From: a virus
DNA length: 29,718 bases
IMG/VR virus record: IMGVR_UViG_3300009093_000105
Location: 1 to 29,718 of that record
Strand: one strand, 5' to 3'
This document shows, one piece after another, positions 14,710 to 22,226 of the stretch. A program made the translations under genes and the position numbers. The stretch's first letter is position 1, and each line of letters begins with the position of its first letter. Below the pieces are notes generated by a model. It did no database searches and had not been told where the DNA came from. It saw only the letters and a list, made by a program, of their open reading frames with translations.

Positions 14710-14760
14710 ATTATATGCGCATATATAAATCAGATGCAACAACTATTTTCAATCTTTTTT
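14710..14760 (-). promoter_or_regulatory. Predicted sigma70-type promoter with the same A-rich upstream element
   Basis: On the - strand: -35 TTGCAT (14739-14734), an 18-bp spacer, a perfect -10 TATAAT (14715-14710). Three bases before the -35 box lies CTATTTTCAATCTTTTTT (+ strand, 14743-14760), differing at one of 18 positions from the element at 9922-9939. It would drive the recombination genes, starting with ATG 14655. The 132-bp gap 14656-14787 has no gene; I see no intrinsic terminator in it, so early transcripts from further upstream probably read through. Confidence 0.55.
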
Positions 14761-14787
14761 AAATTATTTATAGTTTACAATCTATCA

Positions 14788-15174
14788 CTATTCGCCTAAC
14801 AACCGAATCACATCCTCGGGGCACCGCACAACCCCAGCAATTCCCCCTGATTTCTTGACTTGTTCAATGAAATTTAACTGTTCGGGGCTAGGTCGGCCCG
14901 TTGCCGTCTTCACTTCCATAGCCAAAAATTTACCATTCTTAGTCCAGCCTATTAAATCGCTTGCGCCATCGCACAGCAGTCCGGCTTGAATTCTTGCCAG
15001 TGTTTTAATGGCACGATAAAAACCCATGACGCCGCCGTTTTTGACAGCATCAATTAATGTCTGAACTATTGTGAGCGCGTAAAACATACCGCGAACATTT
15101 TTAAAAACGCGCGCGCCGCATAAACTTGCCTGCTTCATGCAAGCATGGACTATTTCAGTTTCTTGACGTGCCAT
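14788..15174 (-). CDS. VRR-NUC domain nuclease
   Basis: 128 residues from ATG 15174 (GGGGGA five bases upstream). It matches the stand-alone phage VRR-NUC fold: ETEIVHACMKQA (5-16), FKNVRGM (24-30), CDGASDLIGW (68-77), FLAMEVKT (83-90), GRPSPEQLNFIEQV (93-106), GIAGVVRCPEDVIRLL (111-126). D73, E87 and K89 form the PD-(D/E)XK active site. Some phage VRR-NUC proteins cleave structured DNA such as Holliday junctions; others are untested. Together with the SF2 helicase two genes upstream it forms a likely DNA-processing pair. It overlaps the zinc-ribbon gene by 25 bp. Confidence 0.85.
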   Translation of the reverse strand: MARQETEIVHACMKQASLCGARVFKNVRGMFYALTIVQTLIDAVKNGGVMGFYRAIKTLARIQAGLLCDGASDLIGWTKNGKFLAMEVKTATGRPSPEQLNFIEQVKKSGGIAGVVRCPEDVIRLLGE

Positions 15175-15341
15175 GTTATCCCCCGGCAAGTGCCGCAATA
15201 GGTTTCTAATGTGAGAATATATTTAATAAGCCTATCAAGCTTTGATGATAATTCTCCTTTACCATCTACTGCTATTGTTTCGACAAATAATTTTTGACAT
15301 TTACCGCAACAAAATTCTACGCCTCTACATAATATGTTCAT
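15150..15341 (-). CDS. Small zinc-ribbon protein, Com-like
   Basis: 63 residues. Two CxxC pairs, C12-C15 (CCGKC) and C49-C52 (YCGTC), around a 33-residue middle make a zinc ribbon; C5 and C11 are extra Cys. Its size and layout recall the Mu Com translational activator family, which binds mRNA, but the spacing is longer than I would expect, so the name is only a suggestion. ATG 15341 follows GGGGGATTAAGCA and overlaps the upstream gene by 17 bp. Confidence 0.6.
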   Translation of the reverse strand: MNILCRGVEFCCGKCQKLFVETIAVDGKGELSSKLDRLIKYILTLETYCGTCRGITWHVKKLK

Positions 15342-15543
15342 TGCTTAATCCCCCAAGCCATTCGATGAAACCAGATTTTAATTTTACCACACGCTTGCAT
15401 TTTACCCAAACGCCGCCTTCAACTCGAACGATCTTAACATCATCCTGACTAAGCGCATGGTATTTGATAAATTGCTTTGCAAATGAAATCATGTTTTCTT
15501 CAGTATCGCCAGCGATGGCGAATATAACTGTTTCAGGTGTCAT
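15325..15543 (-). CDS. Hypothetical small protein
   Basis: 72 residues from ATG 15543, fixed by the ATGA overlap with the helicase stop. MTPETVIFAIAGDTEENMIS, then FAKQFIKYHALSQDD and VKIVRVEGGVWVKCKR suggest a compact alpha/beta domain with a central acidic helix. No family is recognised. A function coupled to the helicase is suggested only by position. Confidence 0.6.
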   Translation of the reverse strand: MTPETVIFAIAGDTEENMISFAKQFIKYHALSQDDVKIVRVEGGVWVKCKRVVKLKSGFIEWLGGLSNEHIM

Positions 15544-16937
15544 TGTGATATTCCTTTTATCTGTGCCATTTTTAAAACCCATCCTTCTTTATAGCCACGC
15601 TCTCGCTGTATGCGGCGCAATTCATCCATGGTTTTCACACCGACAACTTCCATGCGCGCAGCTTTCTTCTCCTGCTGTATCTGAATTTCCTGCAATTCAC
15701 CTTCGCGCTGTTCAATCTCGCGTTCGGTGCGCGCACGAACTAAACCGCACGATGGACATGACATCTGGCTAGGCGGATAAACAAAGAAACATCCCGCGCA
15801 CTGGATAACGGGCGCTGCGCGGTCTGCACTGCCGCGCGTGGATTTCATGCGGTTTTCCAGCGTCCAGTCGATATCGGCGCATGGCAATCCATGTTCATTA
15901 AAATTATTTGCGTGGTCAAAGAAAAACGCTGGCTGCTCACCATAGCGCAGGCCGCGCCCGTTTTTCTGCCTTTGCTTTGCCAATGATTTCGTGGGCTGGC
16001 AATCAGTGATGCCCTCAATTCTCACACCCTTAACACCGCTGGCCGTGGCAAGATCATATCCAAAGGTCAGCAATTCAGCGTTGCATAACTGTAACAATTC
16101 CCGATTGGCGTAGGCTTTCGCGATGCGCTTGCGTTCATCCATGGGCGTTTCACCATCCATATGCATCGCCGGAATTCCAGCGTCACGATACGCCTGCGCG
16201 AGCAATTGGCTGTGCTTAACACTGACAGCAAACGTTACGCCCAGGCGCCCGTATGCGTGTTTTTTATAGTGGCCTACAGCATCCCCAATCAAAACCCTGT
16301 CCTGCTCCATGCGTTCGGCAAGCTGGCTCTGCACGAAATCGCCTGACTGCGACACTGCAACGCGCGAAAGGTCTGGCGCGCTCGGCGCGAAGGCCCGGTA
16401 ATCAGCCAGGCGTTTCATATTTATCAATTCACGCACCCTGGGGCCGCAGACCATATCCTGATAATAACAACCCAACCCGCGCCCATCTAGGCGCCACGGC
16501 GTTGCTGACAATCCAATAATCAGCGCAGAATGGTTTTTCAGCCAAGCAATGATAGCATCAAGCCCAGCGCCGCCGTAATGCGTTTCATCAATCAGCGCCA
16601 GTTTAGGCGGCGTCATCCGATCTAGGCGTGACTTAATCGTATCCAGGCTGCATATGTGTGCCTTCGCATACGGGTTCAGGCTGCGGCCGGCCGCTATGAA
16701 ACTGTGCGGGATATTAAATTCATTAAACGTGGCCGACATCTGATCTATCAAATCTTTGCGCGGTACACAAAACCAAATGCTGTTATCTTTTGCCAATGTC
16801 TGCTGCGCTAATTTTGAACCTATGACAGATTTTCCGCTTCCTGTTGCGCCTTGCAGTAAAATATATTTATTGCCGCGGCGCGCGCTCGCCGTCACTTTGT
16901 CGATACTGTCTTGCTGATCTGGAAGTAAGGTTATCAT
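15540..16937 (-). CDS. Superfamily 2 DEAD/DEAH-type helicase with C-terminal zinc ribbon
   Basis: 465 residues. Motifs in order: Q-like PDQQDSID (6-13), Walker A GATGSGKS (30-37), Ia CVPRKDLIDQM (57-67), Walker B IDETH (116-120), III LSATP (143-147), motif IV region VTFAVSVKHSQ, V-VI region ITDCQPTKS and QRQKNGRGLR (322-331). After the second RecA fold comes C380/C383 and C394/C397, a CxxC...CxxC zinc ribbon, then a coiled-coil tail. The likely role is ATP-driven DNA unwinding or remodelling in replication or recombination, as for UvsW/RadD-like phage proteins. RadD proteins have this same helicase plus zinc ribbon layout. It ends in ATGA with the next gene. Confidence 0.9.
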   Translation of the reverse strand: MITLLPDQQDSIDKVTASARRGNKYILLQGATGSGKSVIGSKLAQQTLAKDNSIWFCVPRKDLIDQMSATFNEFNIPHSFIAAGRSLNPYAKAHICSLDTIKSRLDRMTPPKLALIDETHYGGAGLDAIIAWLKNHSALIIGLSATPWRLDGRGLGCYYQDMVCGPRVRELINMKRLADYRAFAPSAPDLSRVAVSQSGDFVQSQLAERMEQDRVLIGDAVGHYKKHAYGRLGVTFAVSVKHSQLLAQAYRDAGIPAMHMDGETPMDERKRIAKAYANRELLQLCNAELLTFGYDLATASGVKGVRIEGITDCQPTKSLAKQRQKNGRGLRYGEQPAFFFDHANNFNEHGLPCADIDWTLENRMKSTRGSADRAAPVIQCAGCFFVYPPSQMSCPSCGLVRARTEREIEQREGELQEIQIQQEKKAARMEVVGVKTMDELRRIQRERGYKEGWVLKMAQIKGISQ

Positions 16938-16943
16938 AGATTT

Positions 16944-17291
16944 TTATTTTTCTTCCGGTGATTTTAAATAAGAATTAATGCTAAATCTCCCATTAATGTG
17001 TCCATTAAAATTAAACTCAAAACATAATGATAATTCTTTATTAATTATTCTGCATGCCTGGTATTCAATACTCCTAACCCTTTCTTGAGAAAGTCCGTAT
17101 TTTTTTGTTGTTTCATTAAACATTTTATCTCCTATTTGTTTTAATGTTTGTTTATTAACAATCCTTCCTGTTATTACCATTAATTGTCTTTCGTTTAATT
17201 TGTCTTCGCATATTTCCAAAAACATATCACGATAATTTTCCCAAGCCCAAAGGAAATTTTTTGAAAAGTTGGATGATTTTATGTTTTTCAT
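16944..17291 (-). CDS. Sigma70 region-4-like protein
   Basis: 115 residues. Residues 32-87 (LNERQLMVITGRIV, QTLKQIGDKMF, KKYGLSQERVRSIEYQACRI) follow the pattern of sigma70 region 4: an L.eRe..il..R helix, an IG..l turn and the S.ERVRQIE..A...L recognition helix. There is no region 2 or 3, so it is not a full sigma factor. It could bind the RNA polymerase beta flap or -35 DNA as a co-regulator or anti-sigma-like factor, like phage-encoded region-4 mimics. The start overlaps the SF1 helicase stop (ATGA). It is AT-rich relative to its neighbours. The C-terminal 28 residues (FEFNFNGHINGRFSINSYLK) are unlike sigma factors. Confidence 0.7.
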   Translation of the reverse strand: MKNIKSSNFSKNFLWAWENYRDMFLEICEDKLNERQLMVITGRIVNKQTLKQIGDKMFNETTKKYGLSQERVRSIEYQACRIINKELSLCFEFNFNGHINGRFSINSYLKSPEEK

Positions 17292-18472
17292 CTAGGCTGC
17301 ACCAGAATGCATTTTTTCTTGGCACGGGTCAAACTTGTATAAAGCCAGCGTTGCGCTTCAACGCCTCGCCCGATCGGCTGATTATAAATCACCACTTTAT
17401 CAAATTCGCTTCCCTGCGATTTATGCGCAGTGATAGCATAGCCAAAATCGAAACGGTCAAGTGTGCGGTGATAAGGATTATAGCCGTCATATTTATCACC
17501 TGTGCCGTTGATATCACCAGCGTAAACATTCAAGCCAGCGTTATCATCGAAGTCCAAAATATAATGCTCGCTTCGTTTAGGGCGCGCATCAGATGCCGCA
17601 TAGCCGATCATGCCATTAAACAAACCATTGACCGGGCTATTTTTTAGGCAAATCATTTTCTCGCCTGCACGTGGCAACCCTTCATGTCCTGCCAAATCTC
17701 TAAATCGTTTATTCCATTCCATGCGGGTTTTATTCATGCCAACGATTACTTGATCGGCATCGCTGTAAATCTCTGCGCCAAAATTCTGCTGTGGCCCGTA
17801 TTCAAATTCACCTTCAGAGCAAAAAGAAATCGTTTCACCTTCACGCACCATTTTCGAATAACGGATAATCGGGCTGTCCAACGCCTGCCTGTGAATTTCA
17901 GTGATAAAATAATCAGGCTGCAAGCTGCATTCGCCTTTAACGGGCGGTAACTGGAACGGGTCGCCGATATATAAAACCTTTTTTGCTACCAATTCTATAT
18001 GCTTAATTAATTCCTCTGACAGCATAGAATATTCATCAACAATTACCAGCTTCGCGTCAGCAAGTTTGCTTTGCATATTCAAATCATATTTTGGCTTGCG
18101 ATAATTGGCACGCATTTCTGCAACTTGTTCACTGATACGATTTGCCGTCGCCGTATCACCCATTTTTAGCATTCGGTGCATTTCTTCATTCAGAATTTTC
18201 ATGGCCTCACGGTCATGGTCTGTCAGAGAATATAAATAGCTGTGTATCGTTCCAGCGTTCATGCATTCCTTTTCGCGCAGGACGTTCGCCGCCTTACCTG
18301 TGTAGGCGCAAAATATCGTGCCGTTATGGCCTATTTCATCAGCTATTTGTTTCGCCAGTGTGGTTTTACCAGCACCCGCATATCCGGCTAACACAAAACG
18401 TTTTTCTTTTGTTTTATGCCATGCCATTACGCCGTCGAACGCTTCAATCTGCTGCGGACTTAACTGTGCCAT
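17288..18472 (-). CDS. SF1B helicase, RecD2/Dda-like
   Basis: 394 residues. Motif I GYAGAGKTT (30-38), II VDEYSM (145-150), III GDPFQLPPV (170-178), a later motif YAITAHKSQGSEFD and VI YTSLTRAKKKCIL near the C-terminus. This is the layout of the Dda/RecD2 group of 5'-to-3' DNA helicases, used by phages at replication forks. ATG 18472 has GGAG eight bases upstream and overlaps the end of the primase gene by 13 bp. Length is typical of the short phage forms. Confidence 0.9.
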   Translation of the reverse strand: MAQLSPQQIEAFDGVMAWHKTKEKRFVLAGYAGAGKTTLAKQIADEIGHNGTIFCAYTGKAANVLREKECMNAGTIHSYLYSLTDHDREAMKILNEEMHRMLKMGDTATANRISEQVAEMRANYRKPKYDLNMQSKLADAKLVIVDEYSMLSEELIKHIELVAKKVLYIGDPFQLPPVKGECSLQPDYFITEIHRQALDSPIIRYSKMVREGETISFCSEGEFEYGPQQNFGAEIYSDADQVIVGMNKTRMEWNKRFRDLAGHEGLPRAGEKMICLKNSPVNGLFNGMIGYAASDARPKRSEHYILDFDDNAGLNVYAGDINGTGDKYDGYNPYHRTLDRFDFGYAITAHKSQGSEFDKVVIYNQPIGRGVEAQRWLYTSLTRAKKKCILVQPR

Positions 18473-21126
18473 TTATCTAACTCCATTTCCTGTTGTGGTA
18501 TTTCTGGCATATCTTTCGGCGCATTAGGGTCTATGCCAAAATGATAATAAGGCACGCAACTGCTGCGTGATTTATATCCTGGTGAAAAATCAACAGAGTC
18601 ACACGCCCTTGCACCTTCTAAATCTTTAAGCGTTCTTCCCCATGATGACCAAGGCGTTTCGCGCAGCATATATTGTAGTTTGGGTGATTGATTGGCAATC
18701 CAGATGCCGTCTTTTTTCGGCCAAATACCATGCTCGCGTAATGCTTTTAGCACGGGTTCTTTTTCTCTTTTTTGTAACATGCTCCCAATAGTATCTTCAA
18801 TCATCCTGCCGTTATCTTCATAACGAATATTTCTTGTCGCGATTGTCATAATTAATTTTTCAGGGTCAGCTTGTTCAGCTATTGCGGTATGCATTTTCCA
18901 ATCGTGCTTTTTAATCCACTCAACAGCTTTTTCATGGCTGATAGTGCGCGTGGTAGTGAGCAAATATAATCCCGCCAACATCGCACCGATCTGATCTGCG
19001 GCGCGGCGATCGCATAAAACTTCACTGGCCGCATCAGTGAAAATATGGATATTGGCGATTAATGTTTCGATGTTCTGCAAGGTGCGCATTAACATACCTG
19101 CCGCATATTTTTTATTAATCAACGATCGGATTTCTTTTTTAACAGTCTTGTATCTTTCATCTGCGCCTTGGCTGGTGTCGCGTTTCAATCCCAGCATTGA
19201 AATTCTGCTTTCGTCAGCACGGTGTTTAATCGCGGGGTTGATTCCTGAAAAACAAAATGCTGACCGTACCATGTATTCAATCGCATCGCCTCCTGACGTC
19301 CCCTTAATAATTTTACCCCCACTGGACGCGCGGCGCGCCAATGACAGCACCGCTTCAATAATTCCCTGATCGCGCAGGCTCTCGCTTTCTGCTTCATCAT
19401 AAATTACTGGACGGCCACCATATCCCAAGGTTTGCCGAACGCCCGCCTCTGTTGTTCCGCCTTCAATTTGCAGCGCCATCTCGCCCATCATCGGCATGAT
19501 GATATCTTTCAGCACAGTGGTTTTCCCGGACTGGCTTTGCCCAGTCACCCAAATATGCGGGCGCCACGGTAGTGCCGCGCAAACAGGAGCAATGACGATC
19601 CAGCCTGCAAGTAATTCGCCAGATAGATTATTATCCCATGATAACATTGCGCATAATTCGCGCAATTTAGATGCTTGCAAATTACTTAATGCCTCACCTG
19701 TTATTCTAATTTCGGTCTGTGATGGATATACATATTCGCTTTTAAATCTGTATAGACTATATTCTTCCCCATTAATCGCCAAATGATTACCGCAATGCAT
19801 CACGTAACGGCCATTATCTTCCCAGACTCCTATGCCGCGAACATTCTGTAATTTAAACACCCCTTTTTTCTCACACATTTGTATTAAATGGTTGCAAGCG
19901 AATTCAGCTATTTTTCTATTTCCTGTTTTCTCATCATACGGATGACGCCAATATTCCAAAGGTGCTAATCTGAAAAGAGTTGTCATGCTTCCAAGATTGC
20001 TTGCTGTAAGCGCGATAATCTGCCCACTTCCCCTAGATAGAAAATAATAATTCCCAGCATCATGCCCCAATATTGTGAAAGGAACATCGTCAACTGGCTT
20101 TTCATCGTAAATATCGTAAACCCGTTCACCATCCTCGGATTGGTCAGAAAAATTCTGACCACTTTCACTTAATTCGGAAAACTCGGACTTTTCCGGTTTT
20201 TCGGGTTGGCGCGGTTTTTCCGCAATTACCGCCTTTTCCAGCCGTTCTTTGACCGCTTCCAGCCCCATTTTGACATGAACATCGTTAAAATCGACTGATT
20301 TCCCATCATTATCGACGATTTCAGGCCAAATCACGTGCGCGCCGATTTTCACTGCGGCCTGCTTTGCCTTTTCAATCCCAATGTTCGGTTCGGTTTCGCA
20401 ATCATTATCGGCTGCAATCACAATCCGCGCGTCCGGGTATTTCGTGCGCATGGTCAGGGCGACATGCTCCAAATTACCAGCGCTGAATGCCACGATTACT
20501 GGCCAGCCTGTGGCAGCGCGCACGCTCGCGCCGGTGGCATAGCCTTCGCAAATAGCGATCGTGGATTTATCATCATCAGACTTGGCGATCGCCGCATAGC
20601 CGCCCTTAATTCGGCCACCCTTCATAAACCGCTTTTCGCCGTTTTCCGCGATGAATTGAACCGATGCCACTGCGCTATCAATATAAACAGGAACCATGAT
20701 AATCGTTCCCATCATTTTCACGCCCAGCAATTTAATCTGCTTCCGCTTCGAATAGGCGTTTTCGGTCGGCGCCGTGCCGCGGTTCCACGTCATCAAGGCG
20801 CGCATGGCAGCCTCTTTTTCCGCCGCGGCGCGTGCCACCTCGCGGGCTGTTTCTTCAGCTTTTAGGCGCTTCCGAATTTCGGTGCGTTCATTCGGCGTGA
20901 GGCTGCGCGATAGTTTACTCGTCCATTTCAGCAGTTCGCCCGTGCGGTAATTCTTCACCCAGCCGCACCCAAATTCAGGCGTAATTTTTAGCTGATATGC
21001 CCCGTTTCTTTTACGGTTTCCGTCCACAATTCGGTAATTGTGTATCAGATCATCTGCCTTTATCGTCGTTTTATCGGCAGGCGAACAGCCATTTTCATCC
21101 AAAAACGCTAGAAATTCTTCAAGCAT
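18460..21126 (-). CDS. TOPRIM primase fused to DUF927 helicase-like ATPase
   Basis: 888 residues. N-terminal zinc-less primase-associated region (about 30-160), then TOPRIM with the catalytic Glu in ICEGYATGAS (E194) and DxD in IAADNDCE (D240, D242), then SVDFNDVH (277-284). A charged linker (about 300-340) leads to the DUF927 part: Walker A TGQSQSGKTT (528-537), Walker B PVIYDEAE (573-580) and downstream ASSGGKIIKGTSGGDAIEY. Proteins of this design serve as primase-helicase at phage and plasmid origins. No stand-alone DnaB or DNA polymerase gene is in the window, so the phage probably relies on host polymerase. There is only a short gap (21127-21155) to the RHH gene. Confidence 0.9.
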   Translation of the reverse strand: MLEEFLAFLDENGCSPADKTTIKADDLIHNYRIVDGNRKRNGAYQLKITPEFGCGWVKNYRTGELLKWTSKLSRSLTPNERTEIRKRLKAEETAREVARAAAEKEAAMRALMTWNRGTAPTENAYSKRKQIKLLGVKMMGTIIMVPVYIDSAVASVQFIAENGEKRFMKGGRIKGGYAAIAKSDDDKSTIAICEGYATGASVRAATGWPVIVAFSAGNLEHVALTMRTKYPDARIVIAADNDCETEPNIGIEKAKQAAVKIGAHVIWPEIVDNDGKSVDFNDVHVKMGLEAVKERLEKAVIAEKPRQPEKPEKSEFSELSESGQNFSDQSEDGERVYDIYDEKPVDDVPFTILGHDAGNYYFLSRGSGQIIALTASNLGSMTTLFRLAPLEYWRHPYDEKTGNRKIAEFACNHLIQMCEKKGVFKLQNVRGIGVWEDNGRYVMHCGNHLAINGEEYSLYRFKSEYVYPSQTEIRITGEALSNLQASKLRELCAMLSWDNNLSGELLAGWIVIAPVCAALPWRPHIWVTGQSQSGKTTVLKDIIMPMMGEMALQIEGGTTEAGVRQTLGYGGRPVIYDEAESESLRDQGIIEAVLSLARRASSGGKIIKGTSGGDAIEYMVRSAFCFSGINPAIKHRADESRISMLGLKRDTSQGADERYKTVKKEIRSLINKKYAAGMLMRTLQNIETLIANIHIFTDAASEVLCDRRAADQIGAMLAGLYLLTTTRTISHEKAVEWIKKHDWKMHTAIAEQADPEKLIMTIATRNIRYEDNGRMIEDTIGSMLQKREKEPVLKALREHGIWPKKDGIWIANQSPKLQYMLRETPWSSWGRTLKDLEGARACDSVDFSPGYKSRSSCVPYYHFGIDPNAPKDMPEIPQQEMELDKWHS

Positions 21127-21155
21127 CGGTTTTCTCCCTTATTTTCTGTCAGATT

Positions 21156-21359
21156 TTAGATAGGGGGGGTATTTTCTTCAACCTTTTCAAGGTATTCCAT
21201 TAAAGCCGTCTCAATAAATTTCGTCACGCTCATATTGCGCATCTTGCAAATGTGCTTGATAATCGTTTTCATTTCGTGTGGCATATAAAAGTTTGTCGGC
21301 ACCACACCTCGGCTTTTTTTCATATCTTCTAGCCTCTGGTCAATGGTTTTTTTGGTCAT
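21156..21359 (-). CDS. Ribbon-helix-helix DNA-binding protein, probable autoregulator
   Basis: 67 residues. VVPTNFYMPHEMKTIIKHIC then RNMSVTKFIETALMEYLEKV has the beta-strand/helix/helix order of RHH (Arc/CopG-type) proteins: a strand at about 20-25, helix A about 27-40, the turn MS, helix B about 44-58. RHH dimers bind tandem short sites near their own promoter. ATG 21359 has AGGAGG about ten bases upstream. It is the first leftward gene, next to a control region holding several ACTAC/GTAGT motifs, which makes it a good candidate for repressing the early operon and itself. Confidence 0.75.
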   Translation of the reverse strand: MTKKTIDQRLEDMKKSRGVVPTNFYMPHEMKTIIKHICKMRNMSVTKFIETALMEYLEKVEENTPPI

Positions 21360-21428
21360 TTTCGAATCCCCTCCTTTTGGGTTAATGTATGTTTCAACGT
21401 TTCTACATTTTAGTCAACCCAAAATAAT

Positions 21429-21508
21429 TACCCCGCTAAAAATAGTTTTTACTACCACATGTTTTGCCAAAAAACCGCAGAATTCTGCCATTACGACAGT
21501 ACCCCGCT
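21429..21508 (+). repeat. 9-bp direct repeat TACCCCGCT
   Basis: TACCCCGCT occurs at 21429-21437 and 21500-21508, 71 bp apart, in otherwise AT-rich DNA. Both copies are followed within about 20 bases by an ACTACC or CTACAC motif. They may be protein-binding sites of the early promoter or origin. Confidence 0.4.
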
Positions 21509-21534
21509 TTTTCTACACGACACATATATGCATT

Positions 21535-21563
21535 ATTATAATGATCTAGTATCTCATAGTCAT
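21535..21563 (-). promoter_or_regulatory. Possible leftward early promoter
   Basis: On the - strand ATGACT (21563-21558), a 17-bp spacer and a perfect -10 TATAAT (21540-21535). It would give a leader of about 170 bases to the RHH gene. AT-rich sequence makes chance matches likely, and the upstream A-rich element of the other two promoters is missing. Confidence 0.25.
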
Positions 21564-21658
21564 AATTCTCTCTCTATTATATATTATATATTATTATTAA
21601 TAGTAAGTAGTATAGTAGTAATAGGTCCAAAAACCCAACAAATCACTGGCTTTCATGC

Positions 21659-21686
21659 AACTACATAAATACTACACCACGTAGTT
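21659..21686. repeat. Inverted repeat AACTAC...GTAGTT
   Basis: AACTAC (21659-21664) and GTAGTT (21681-21686) are perfect inverted arms. Inside, ACTAC (21671-21675) and GTAGT (21681-21685) form a tighter palindrome with the 5-base centre ACCAC. It lies about 75 bases before the first rightward gene and could be an RHH operator. Confidence 0.4.
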
Positions 21687-21758
21687 ATAAATATTTTATC
21701 AAGGGGGATTGACGAAAAAAAGAATCCTCGGCACTCTGGCCTCAGGAGAACCGCTCAC

Positions 21759-22223
21759 ATGGACACGCAAACGAATTCAGAAACCCTGCTTGAAAAAGCC
21801 GAACATGAGGGTGAAAAAATCATTCACGCCGCCGAACATTTCGCAGAGGAAATTATCCATGACGTTGAAAATCTTTTCGAACATGACCACAGCGACGCTG
21901 GCCCAACTCCGACAAGCGACGGAACTGCACAGCCAGACGCGCTTGCTGTTGATGAGGGTCAAGAACCCGGCCCTATGGAAGCACATGGGCAAGCCGACGC
22001 GGCAGCAACTCCAGTCCCCCCCGCAGAGCAGCCATCCGCAGCCGTAATGGCTGCTGCTTTACCCCCGGCTGATGACCACGGCTTGGTAGACCCCCAGGGA
22101 AACGTAGCGAGCGTTGAGAGTGCCTCTGTGCCGGCTGCTGACCCAAACGCTGCTCCGGCTCCCCTCGTGGCCACGGTTGGTTTTGCGGAACCTGTTGCTG
22201 GTGCGGAGCAGCCCGTGGGATAG
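21759..22223 (+). CDS. Acidic Ala/Pro-rich protein before terminase
   Basis: 154 residues. The first 45 form an amphipathic, His-rich helix (EKAEHEGEKIIHAAEHFAEE, then IIHDVENLFEHDHSD). From about 50 on it is a low-complexity Ala/Pro/Glu/Asp tail with no predicted fold. GC content is clearly above that of the neighbouring early genes. ATG 21759 has AGGAG about ten bases upstream. A second frame from TTG 21709 lies in a different register and looks like a shadow. Three bases separate it from the terminase small subunit gene. A DNA-packaging accessory or scaffold-like role is a guess. Confidence 0.6.
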   Translation: MDTQTNSETLLEKAEHEGEKIIHAAEHFAEEIIHDVENLFEHDHSDAGPTPTSDGTAQPDALAVDEGQEPGPMEAHGQADAAATPVPPAEQPSAAVMAAALPPADDHGLVDPQGNVASVESASVPAADPNAAPAPLVATVGFAEPVAGAEQPVG

Positions 22224-22226
22224 GTC

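Larger units (their letters stand above)
21360..21758. promoter_or_regulatory. Divergent control region, candidate operator/origin
   Basis: About 400 bases with no convincing gene, separating leftward early from rightward late genes. Contents: a very AT-rich stretch at about 21520-21630 with tandem TAT/TA runs; at least five ACTAC/GTAGT motifs (about 21451, 21605, 21613, 21671, 21681); a 9-bp direct repeat; an inverted repeat; GAATC (GANTC) sites at 21364-21368 and 21722-21726, of interest because GcrA-type regulators favour methylated GANTC but expected by chance at this density. An AT-rich tract beside repeats and the primase gene fits a replication origin, unproven. I could not find a convincing rightward promoter. 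Confidence 0.5.

Noticed and set aside
21389-21417. TTGACT on the - strand as -35 of the early promoter
   Set aside because: No acceptable -10 box lies 16-19 bases downstream; the nearest (TACATT) is at 22 bases.
21364-21726. GANTC sites beside both divergent genes as proof of GcrA control
   Set aside because: GANTC is expected about once in 256 bases, so two sites in 400 bases mean nothing without methylation or binding data.
21709-22047. Open frame from TTG with a G-rich site before it, 112 residues
   Set aside because: It overlaps the 154-residue gene in another register, has skewed Lys/Pro/Ser/Gln composition typical of an out-of-frame reading, and matches no family.
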